Below, one piece after another: positions 8,618 to 17,305 of a stretch of DNA of 22,171 nt. Each line of letters opens with the position of its first letter. Positions within the stretch are counted from its first letter, which is position 1. The translations under genes and the position numbers were made by a program. The stretch is from Haplosporangium gracile (lineage: Eukaryota; Mortierellomycota; Mortierellomycetes; Mortierellales; Mortierellaceae): NCBI GenBank assembly GCA_015499985.1, contig JAAAUF010000393.1, positions 6,210-28,380 of the forward strand, given 5' to 3'. A model generated the notes under the pieces. It did not search any database. It was not told the DNA's origin and saw only the letters and a program-made list of their open reading frames with translations.

Positions 8618-10895
8618 TTACAACTTGGCACCATACATCATCGAGGCAACCTTGATCGACTGACGCATACCAAGGTCTAACATAATCTCCTCAGATCCTC
8701 CAGGAATCGCATATGCACGCACTTCACGGTAGATACGCTCAATCTTCTCACCCTGTCCACCACGGGTATAGGCCAAACCACCAAAGATCTGTGATGCCTC
8801 ACGGGCACAGTACTCGAGCGTCTGCGTCGCCTGGGCCTTGAGCAACGCAATGGGGCCTCCCAACTTGATCATCTGAAGATCCTCGGGCATGGTCATCGTC
8901 TGGTAGATCACATTCTCGGTCCAAGCATGGGTCGCCTCAATCTGGCGGGACATGTGCGCGAGCTTGTTACGGAGAACGGGGTGGTTGACCAATTTGACTC
9001 CGAAAGTCTTGCGCTTGCTTCCGTACTTGATCGCCTCCTCGAGACAGACACGGGCCAAACGATTGGCCTGGACAACGATTCCCATACGCTCGTGGTTAAA
9101 GTTCTCGACAATGTACTTGAATCCGCGGTTCTCCTTGCCGACTAGGTTGGCTCTGGGGACGAGGACATCCTCAAAGTTGATGTAGGCAGTTCCAGAGGAC
9201 CAGACCCCAGAGCACTGCATCTGACGGGTTGAGACACCGGGCATGCCACGCTCAATGACAATTAAGGAAACACCTCCCATTCCATCGCCACCGGTACGGC
9301 AGGCAACGGTGAAGAAGTCAGCAAAAGTGCCGTTGGTGATCCACTTCTTCTCGCCGTTGATGATGTAACCGTCATTGGCCTCGTTGGCGACAGTGGTCAA
9401 GTTGGCCACATCGGATCCAGCCTGAGGCTCGGTAATGGCCAAACAGATGGTCTTGCGACCTGCCAGGCAGTCGGGCACAATGCGTCTCTTCAACTCTTCA
9501 GAACCGTTGACAATGATGGGAGGGAGGCCGATTCCGAGACCTCCGCAGAGACCCCAAAGGACACCACCGGATCCGCAGCGAGCGAGTTCGTCTCCGATGA
9601 TGAACGAATGGAAGGCATCAAACTCGGCTGGGTCCACAATTGCGTTGGCACCGGCCTTGAACAAAGTCGAGGCCTCGACATCAAAGTACTCGGTAGGGAG
9701 CTTGCCATGGCCAGCAATCGAGGCAAGGATACCGTGCTCGGCGCACTTGCCGAAGAGAGACATGGGGACCTGCTTGGCCTCGTCCCACTCGTGAACATGG
9801 GGCATAATCTCGGTATCGACGAACGCGCGCATGAAGCGACGGAGGCGGCGGTGAGACTCCTTGTAGTAAGGGCTTCCCCACTGCTGGTACCTAAGGGTGG
9901 AAGGAAAGGAGAAGAAGAGGTATTAGCAATTGATTGCGTCAGGCAGGACAAGACCGGGGAGAGAGAAGGAAGAGAGACTCACCAGGATGGATCGCCAAAG
10001 GGAACCATCTCTCCAAACTGGAGTTCATCATCCTCGTCGACGGGGGCAGCAGCAGCAGCAGGGGCAGTACCACCCTCCTTGGGGGCCTCGCCGATGACAC
10101 CGATGCAAAGAGCACCGTACTTTTCGAGAACACCTGCATTGCATGGAAAAGCGGAGTGACATTGTTGTTGTTAGGTTGTGTGTCCATGACCAAGAGACAT
10201 GCTAGCACAAGGTTCAATTCATATGTTTCATATGACAAAGGTGAGTCCATGCCTATGCCAGCTGCGTGCAAATAAAACAACAAACAACATACCTGCATTG
10301 TGGAAGGCGTCAAACTGCTTGGTGGCATCCGTGCCAGCGTTCTTCAATAAGATCTTCTACTCGTGTTCAAAAAAAAAGGTGTGAAAAGGAATCCAGCTTT
10401 TTTTGTTCATCGAGATGTATAACTACACGCATGATCATTCTCTCTCTAATCCCTCTCTCACTCTCTCTCTCATTCGTGTCATCGGTTTTTTTAACGTTTA
10501 ATAAGTCATCTCCACAATCGAAAAAGAACAGAGCTCGGCTTTTTTTTACTTTTCTCCGCACCTCTTATTCCAATCCCCGCCGTTTTTATCCACACTCTTT
10601 GTTGGCCTTTGCTCTTAGCCGTTCTCTTCATTCTAGTTTACCTTTCCACCGGGGTGGTCATTAAGAAAGTTGGTGACATCGTACACCTTGTCGTGAATAA
10701 TGACCCAGCAGTCGTTCTATAATATCAAAGAAAAGACACCAGAGTTGTCAATTAATATAAGGGCGGCGACGAAAAAAAATGATTCAGTTTTTTTTTTTTC
10801 GCGTTTATGCATTCTCCAATCCGTTGCTGCTTGTATTTTGGTACCTCGGAGCTGTGGGCGGCGACCTGGCTTGCCTGGAAGTATCCTGTAGTCAT
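8618..10895 (-). CDS. Cytochrome b5-acyl-CoA dehydrogenase fusion, probably peroxisomal
   Basis: Five - strand exons, 10895-10845, 10716-10642, 10356-10293, 10133-9983 and 9890-8618, encode 537 aa. Residues 1-70 are a cytochrome b5 domain with heme ligands H38 (DHPGGK) and H61 (AFHNAG). The motif is continuous only after splicing three introns. An Ala-rich acidic linker (about 75-105) leads to a full acyl-CoA dehydrogenase (about 115-537) with the FAD/substrate motif TEPQAGSD, KKWITNG, and the C-terminal helix ending YREVRAYAIPGGSEEIML. The usual C-terminal catalytic Glu position reads Pro (P510). A Glu in the helix-G position, NHERMG (E381), could be the base as in isovaleryl- and long-chain ACADs. 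The protein ends Ala-Lys-Leu, a PTS1 import signal. Role inferred: first oxidation of an acyl-CoA, with b5 as possible electron relay. b5-ACAD fusions are known in fungi. Introns are 128, 285, 159 and 92 nt. Confidence 0.92.
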
Positions 10896-12525
10896 GATGT
10901 GAATGGGTTCGCGTGGGTGTTGGAAGATGTTTTCAAGACGAGACTTGAACTGGAAGTAGAGTGGGAAGCTGAGGTCCGAGATGGTGGAGGGAGAATTGAA
11001 ATAGAGTAGTGTGTGTCGTAAAGGACAGGAAAAGGGGGATAGTAAAGGGTGAATGGGTGACAATTGAAAGTGGGAAGAAGAGGAGAAAAAGAAAGAGAAG
11101 AAGGAACGGAGGGCGTTGCTTTTTTTAATCCACTCTTCTTCGATCGTGTCCAATGTCCATGACTCGCTCTCTTCCTCTGTTTCTCATTGTTTACTTCGGA
11201 CCCCGGACTCTTTCTGTGTGCCTCGCTACCTCTGGTGTTTGTCCATATCTCAGACCAAAGAGATCGGACACCTCCTGTGGGCAAGATAGCATTCAGGGCT
11301 AATGTGAGAGTGAGAAAAGAAGGGAGATGGAGGTGGTGCGTGTCTGTGTCTGTGTCGGCGTCTTCTTCGACTCGTGTTTAGGGAACACACACAGAGGGGG
11401 GTCATTGGATGTGGAGAGGCCCTATTTGTTGCACAGATGAACACAAGAGCACGAGAAGAGGATAATCCCACTACTATTCTACTACTACAACAGACGCTGA
11501 CAGGGGAAAAGACCGAGCGTCCAAAAGAGGGGAAGTATCGATCGTTGTTCATATGTCAAAAACAAAACATAAACATCTATTTTCCTTTTTGTTCTATCCT
11601 GTTTGTTTTATACAACTAGCGAAAACAAAAAAAGGTCCGGGATGCACTCCTCAAAGTGTCAACGGTCAAGAGCCAAGTTAGAAAAGCAAAGAGAAAAGAT
11701 TATCTATCACTGCACTGCACAGATCCTGGTCAACTCTTTTTCATCGCTTCGAGTTCACTGACAGAAATCTTAATAGCAAAGGGCAAATGACATTCTTACT
11801 TCTACGTAAAGGCAATGCCTACTTTTTTTCATTTCGGAAAGAGAGTCGAAAACTACTCCGGTCTTTGATCGCACTTCGGCTGGAAAAAGACAAGAAAACA
11901 CCGAGAGACAGCCGAGGGCAATGTTTCGTATGTGTAGGTGAATGTGTATGTGCATTTGTATCTGTGATGTGTGTTCACTTATTGGCGGCCCTTGCATGAA
12001 TGCTACCCACAGAGAGAACAAGGGAGGGAATACCGATTGCTAATAACGTTTCACGACAGCATGTTCTATTCTGTTGTTTGTATCTCGGACAAACAGAAAA
12101 TTGGACTGGACTTGAACAATGCTCTCATTTTTATCTTTTCGTTGTTTGTCGTCCCTCTAGTTGAAGTTGTTTTTCTCATCTTCCTCCCCTCTATCGCCAT
12201 CTCTTGAACCCTGTCCGGAGAGTGTGGAGAAGGACAGGTCCTTCGGAGAACTGTGAATGTGGGGAACGAAATCATAAGCGTAAATCGTGGCCGATGATCT
12301 TCTATCGTAGCTTAAACATTCTCTAGATGTTCCTTGCTGACTACAAAATGTTTATTCGCCAATCGCCACTTGCAAACCAAAAGCACCACCCACCCATCGC
12401 TCGTGCCCTCGTCCTCTGCAAGGAACGGCCAACTAAATTCCATATCGGCACGTCCATCCACCCAAATGTATGCTTGTCTAGCGTCTTAAAGTCGTTATCC
12501 TCAACAAAAGTCTCATCAAGGGAAG
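10896..12525. other. Intergenic region between b5-ACAD and F-box pseudogene
   Basis: About 1.6 kb without a supportable gene. Next to the ACAD start (10900-11150) the - strand is strongly pyrimidine-rich, which fits a leader or core promoter. An ATG at 11153 is in frame with the ACAD start and would add 86 low-complexity Ser/Phe/Pro residues; I regard this as chance. The rest (11160-12300) has only short frames on either strand with no family resemblance. Part of 12340-12525 may be further decayed sequence from the 3' end of the F-box pseudogene. Confidence 0.55.
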
Positions 12526-13973
12526 ACCACTCACGTGGTAACCTCGTCCTATCTAGTGTCAATTCAAGTCATCGAACTTGGGAAGAGCCTTGAGGATGCC
12601 CGCCAAATGTTTACACATCTGTAGAACATCGACTTCCCATTCGTATCGCGCATGGAGTTCCATATGCTGTGTGACCAAGTCCTTGAGACATTCTCGCCCG
12701 AGCAGTTCCTCGTCCAACATGTCTGAATACACGTCGTCGATGTCCCTAATAACAATATGAAGAGTTGAAAGGCCCTCTGAGGCCCTTGTAATCTGAGTCA
12801 ACTTCTCCAGCGTGCCGTCCACATTCGCCGCATACTCCTTGGGACCAGACTTGAGGATCCTGAGTCAAGAGCATCCTCTCAACACCATGGGGATATGGTA
12901 CTTGATGTGCTGTCGGTGCTCGGTCGGCCCCTTCTTGTCAACGTAACGAAGAACCTCCAGGGGTCCCCGAGTTCTCGATCAGTGTTTGGAACACCTCTGG
13001 TCCTAGTTGACCCCCAGACAAACTCCAATTCCTCGAGACTTGGGCACTCGTGGAGGAGACGAAGAAGTGTCTCCAAGTCAGAGCTTGGTTCTCAGGGAGA
13101 CGCAATCAGTTGACATTGGGGCAAATTTTCTCCTGCGTCAAAAATGTCAATCAAGTGAGAATTTAGGCGAGGTGAGAGGCAGAGGGATACCGAGGTTACG
13201 CGGGCTTGGTGAATGTCAAAATAGTGAAAAGAGGATAGACTCCTCTGGCTGATCGTTATCATCCATGTCCACTGTGGGTCGCGTGAGATTGACCAGAGGT
13301 CTCCAAGCAGGAAAGTTGAGACCGAGGACAGGCTCGATCACTGGCACTCGAGAATCGTTAACGTCGGCAACAGCGTCTTTGGTCTTGATCGAGAGCCTGC
13401 TCAAGGAAACTGGGTGGTCGAACGATTATCTCCAGCAGCGCCACGTTGTAGATCCCCTCGATCCTCAACACCAAGCTCTTGAAATACTGAGTATGGGCTG
13501 TCGAATATACTTGTCCACGTGTGGTTGTTGATGTCCAGGATGACGCTCCGGAAATAAGGGTTGTGACAGGTAAGGTTGACAGTGAAGGAGAACGCACCCG
13601 CTTCTTCATAATAGCCGCCTCCATCGTCGTAATCGTTGATATCATCCGCAAAGCAAGGAAAGCGCCGGAGTCCAGTACTTCTTGGTGACCACTCACTATA
13701 TATTTATGAAAATAAATTTTTTCTAAAAAAAATCCAGAGGATATCGACCTGAGATTGGAACCAACGAGCTCTCTGTCGAACACAGCATCAGGCGTCGATG
13801 GATCTCATTCTGAGCGTGCTTAGAATAGCGGGTCTCCATGGAAAAGGGTCGTAGAGTTGGTTCCAGAGCTTGCAGGGTTGTCGGCAGTTCCAGACATCGA
13901 ATTTTATGATTGAGCCGCATATGGTGTCGAGGATGAGCGAGATCTCGAAGTTGGTAATGGTGCCGGGATACAT
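12526..13973 (-). pseudogene. F-box/LRR-like pseudogene (decayed tandem copy)
   Basis: Fragments in all three - strand frames match, in order, the intact F-box/LRR gene at 14257-15801. The start (ATG at 13973) reads MYPGTITNFEISLILDTIC against MSPSTISIFEIPLILDIIC. Further pairs are EGIYNVALLEII / RQTYNVTVLAVI near 13450, EESILFSLF-stop-HSPS / EEAILFPLLRHSPH near 13220, GPEVFQTLIENSG / SPEVIEVLLKQSG near 13000, and VLQMCKHL...LPKFDDL / VLQLARRL...LPRLKAV near 12570. Breaks include TGA stops at 13790-13788, 13218-13216 and 12867-12865, plus several frame changes. At least two of the stops fall where the intact copy has Arg. The last piece is a clean 100-codon frame ending at 12559. Neither alternative splicing nor one indel could restore it, so it is a true pseudogene. 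Its 3' limit is uncertain. Confidence 0.85.
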
Positions 13974-14256
13974 GATGTTATTTTGTATTACTTTCATGCG
14001 GTTGCGAGTTTTTTTTTGTATGGGAATACGAGAGGTAGAGTGCGTATTTGTGAAAGTGAGGAAGAGTATGCGTATGTTTGTTGTTGCTGCTGTAAGTGTA
14101 AAAAAGTCGAAAAAGGCAAAGTAAATAAAACACACGCGCGCGATGATGACCATGTAACTCACGTCGTGCTTCGCCGAGATTAATTACTTGTCTCACATGA
14201 CCAAAATGAAGAATCAATGGTTGATTCGCATTTTATTTTGAGCCATAGCAATCCGC

Positions 14257-15801
14257 TCACCGCAACCCCATCCACCGCAGAAATGACTCGTCAATCTCCA
14301 CTTCATCCTCTTGCCCTTCTTCCCTCTGAAACTTAAGCACATCTTCAATTGGGACCACAGGATCCATCCACAACAACTTCACAGCCTTCAGCCTCGGCAA
14401 CACCTTCAGCCTCCTCGCAAGCTGCAGCACCCGCCCAGCATCAATCATTCTTTGCTGTTGTGCCTCTGGCCTATTCTCTTCAATCTCAATCCGCTCCTCC
14501 TCTATTACCCGCTCCCAAACATCACCCTCATCAATCGAAAGCGAAAAGAACCCCGGCGACCCAATCGGAATTTCCAGCTCCTCCAACCATTCCGACGCCG
14601 CCCACCGTATACCCACAAACTCCTGTAACTCAACCCCCGTCGCTTCAATCTCCCATTCATGCACAATCCTCAACCTCCTCAATCTCGGACACCTCTGCAA
14701 TACCTGCGAGATACAAGTACCCATCCTCTCTCGATTATCTGTATCAAACCCCGCCGAAACCTCCAGTACCTCAAGCGTAGACCCAGACTGCTTCAACAGG
14801 ACCTCAATCACTTCAGGGGACATATCCTCCGAATAGCAGAATGCAAACTCGATCAGACCTGGGTATGACCACAGGATGTCAAGACATCTGTCCTGAGTCA
14901 GATCGTCGTGTTCCGAGAATCGAAGCATTCGATCGATATGGGGGCAAGACTCGATGAGTGTGATGGCCATTGTGTCACTGTGCGACATTCGGATCGAGGG
15001 TAGCGCGACTTCTCGGAGATGCGGGCTGTGGCGCAAGAGAGGAAACAGAATGGCTTCCTCTTGGAATTTGAGTTGGTGTCTCAAGACAAGTCGCACTAGA
15101 CTAAGGAACTCTCTCCAGGGTGGCAGAGGCACCCTTTGACCATTGCTTCCTCCTAGCTCTGTAATAAACTGGGTGCGTTCGAATCGGGCCGTGTTGTCGA
15201 TGGTGAGTTCTGACAGGGTGTCGGGGCAGTAGAGCAAAATGACTGCCAATACAGTCACGTTGTAAGTCTGTCGGAGATCGAGTTCGAGTGTTGAAATGGT
15301 CGAATGTCGTAGCCCAGTCAACACTGGGCCCGGGAAGTACTCTGGAGCGAGGTCGGTAAACTCCATAGCAATAGTGAGTCGCTCCAAGTGTGGGTTCTGA
15401 GCAATGAGGCGTGTCGCGACTGGTTGTTGTGAGTCCTGAGGGTGGTTGCTGCTATTTTGATCATCCAGCCGTGACAGATCGCGATTGTTGTTGTTGCTAC
15501 CACCGCCATAGAAGGTAAGTCGAGTGAGTCGAGTACAGGAAGGAACAAGAAAGATAGTATCGGCGATATGAATATCCAAAGACCGGATTCTGTACGCGTT
15601 CTGTTGAAGGAGTTGTGTTGCTGCATGTGGACGCGCTATCCTACGAGAGAGTCGAATACGCTGCCAAACGTATGGTTCAAAGCTGTGGGACCAGAGTCGG
15701 CAGGTTCGTCTGCATAACCATATGTCCTTTGGGCTGATTGATTCGCAGATGATGTCGAGGATCAAGGGAATCTCGAAGATGGAGATCGTGCTTGGTGACA
15801 T
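14257..15801 (-). CDS. F-box/leucine-rich-repeat-like protein
   Basis: A single uninterrupted exon of 514 aa. The start is the ATG at 15801, chosen because the frame upstream is low-complexity promoter-like sequence and because the pseudogene copy begins at the equivalent Met. Residues 7-50 (IFEIPLILDIICESI...LCRRTCRLW) resemble an F-box of the divergent kind common in Mortierella. The rest has irregular leucine-rich repeats, such as NPHLERLTIAM, STLELDLRQ, SELTID, HSPHLREVALPSI and CPRLRRLRIVH. The end is acidic (RIEIEENRPEAQQQR, then an EDEVEID patch). F-box proteins join substrates to SCF ubiquitin ligases through Skp1, and the repeats would choose the substrate, which is unknown. It lies 283 bp upstream, in transcription order, of its decayed copy. 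The F-box call rests on weak, short similarity; the LRR character is clearer. Confidence 0.8.
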   Translation of the reverse strand: MSPSTISIFEIPLILDIICESISPKDIWLCRRTCRLWSHSFEPYVWQRIRLSRRIARPHAATQLLQQNAYRIRSLDIHIADTIFLVPSCTRLTRLTFYGGGSNNNNRDLSRLDDQNSSNHPQDSQQPVATRLIAQNPHLERLTIAMEFTDLAPEYFPGPVLTGLRHSTISTLELDLRQTYNVTVLAVILLYCPDTLSELTIDNTARFERTQFITELGGSNGQRVPLPPWREFLSLVRLVLRHQLKFQEEAILFPLLRHSPHLREVALPSIRMSHSDTMAITLIESCPHIDRMLRFSEHDDLTQDRCLDILWSYPGLIEFAFCYSEDMSPEVIEVLLKQSGSTLEVLEVSAGFDTDNRERMGTCISQVLQRCPRLRRLRIVHEWEIEATGVELQEFVGIRWAASEWLEELEIPIGSPGFFSLSIDEGDVWERVIEEERIEIEENRPEAQQQRMIDAGRVLQLARRLKVLPRLKAVKLLWMDPVVPIEDVLKFQREEGQEDEVEIDESFLRWMGLR

Positions 15802-17305
15802 TGTCGAATTTAGATTTGGAGGAGAGAGGGCATTAGAGGGAATGAGAGGGGAAGAGAGGAGATTGATTCGAAAGAAAAAAAAGATCTGTGATCCCGATTG
15901 ATTTTGTCTGTAGTTGTTCATTCCATTTTCAGGCGCCGAAAAAAGGTGTATCTGAATCACTGCCAGTCAGCACAAAGACTGGTCAGTTATTAACACCGAG
16001 ACAAAAACGCGACCGTAAACGCGTCGCGCCGATAGACTTCCAGGCCTATCGTCTCGTTCAACTCGGTTTCTTTCGGTCCTCTCTTCTTTTCCTTTCTCCC
16101 CTAATCACATTTGCTCGTCTCTTTTTCTCTTTTCATTTCAAGGCCCGGATACAATACAAATTCTGGATCGGGCGCCCTCTTTCTTTTTTTCCTCTGATCC
16201 CGCTCGTCGACTTGAAAAAAAATATCACAAGGGTGGCCGTGCGAGACCGTGCTCACACTTTTTTTTTTTTTGCTGAAAATACAACTTTTGATTTCCCCTT
16301 TTGTATTTTGCTTTTTGATCGATCTTTTTTTTCCCCCTTTTCCCTTTTTTTCCCTTTCCCTTTTTATCCCGCACCACATCATAAAACAAGAGAGAGGGAG
16401 GACCAGAAAGGAATAGGGGAAGAAGGGAAAATAATATCACTGGCTAGCTTTTTTTTTTTTTTTTTGGCTATGACCCACTGACCTTGCCTTTATGTTTTCG
16501 TTCGAGTCTGTCGTCAGAGCGGAAACAACACCACTGACCCATCCTGGCTGGGATGTAATTCAAAGAGGACCCCCTTTTGCGCAACAAAAAAAGTAAGCAA
16601 GCAACAGGCAGGGGCAGAGAACACGGGACAAAAAAGTAAAGGAAAATAGACGATCGCCTTTTTTGTCCCTTCTAGACAAGGTAGCCTCTTCCTTTCGGAC
16701 TATCCGATAAGACCCCAGCCAAAACAACGAAAAATACACAAAACACGACCTGCATGAGATCCACCCCTTGATAACATACTTACTTTTTTTCTTCCCATGC
16801 GCCAACACTACACAGAGAGCAACAAAAAAAAAAAGTCGTGAGCCTTTTCCTTCAATTGTTTCTCTTCAATTGTTTCCCGGTCCCAGGACTGAGCAACGCT
16901 CTCTTCCGAGGAGGGAAAAAGGAGAGGAAAGGGGAGAGGGACATGATCTATCCCGTCAAACTTTTTTCTTTCATTGTCCAAGTCGCGGTCCTTTTGGTTG
17001 TTTGTTTTTGAATGAAGTGATAAGCAACGATAGTTCCCATTGTGGCGATTTCTCTTTTGTATGGTCCAATGCCCATCCCGTGAACGGGTCCGATAAAAGG
17101 AAAAATAATCAAGAGGCGGGACCAGCTTTTCGTTCACCAACTTTATCCGCCGATGCATAAAGTAGAAACCCTCCTTCCAAATAGCATGAGTAAAAGAGTT
17201 TTATGTACAAAAACGGAAAAAAACAAGATGGGAAATGCGCTACTCTCGCGACTATCAACAAATTATCCACAAAAGTGCGACATACAAAAGGGAAAGAACG
17301 AGAAT
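15802..17305. other. Intergenic region between F-box gene start and PP2C gene end
   Basis: About 1.5 kb with no supported gene. It holds long homopolymers (a T run near 16449-16465 and T/C-rich tracts at 16080-16380). A 197-codon + strand frame at 15888-16481 is mostly low-complexity Phe/Ser/Leu and matches nothing I know. An ACGCGT hexamer at 16019-16024, within a cluster of CG-containing words, lies about 220 bp upstream of the F-box start. It matches the MluI cell-cycle box of other fungi, but this is only a motif match. Confidence 0.6.
16019..16024. promoter_or_regulatory. ACGCGT hexamer (possible MCB-type element)
   Basis: The palindrome ACGCGT sits in a CG-rich patch (AACGCGACCGTAAACGCGTC) about 220 bp upstream of the F-box/LRR start. 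In yeasts this hexamer binds the MBF G1/S factor. The same hexamer also occurs in unrelated places in this window (tetraspanin exon and intron sequence), so the specificity is low. Confidence 0.15.

Noticed and set aside
10896..11153. 86-residue N-terminal extension of the b5-ACAD from an in-frame ATG at 11153
   Set aside because: The added sequence is low-complexity Ser/Phe/Pro from a pyrimidine-rich leader. A start at 10895 places the b5 fold at its usual distance from the N terminus.
14349..14780. Pro/Ser/Thr/Gln-rich + strand frame of 143 codons
   Set aside because: It is antisense to the C-terminal part of the F-box/LRR gene, which has clear repeat structure and a homologous copy next door.
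15802..15960. 53-residue N-terminal extension of the F-box/LRR gene
   Set aside because: The extension includes a poly-Phe run from a homopolymer. The Met at 15801 matches the start of the paralogous pseudogene.
15888..16481. 197-codon + strand frame upstream of the F-box gene
   Set aside because: Apart from a short basic stretch it is Phe/Leu/Ser low complexity from T-rich DNA, with no domain and no splice partner seen.
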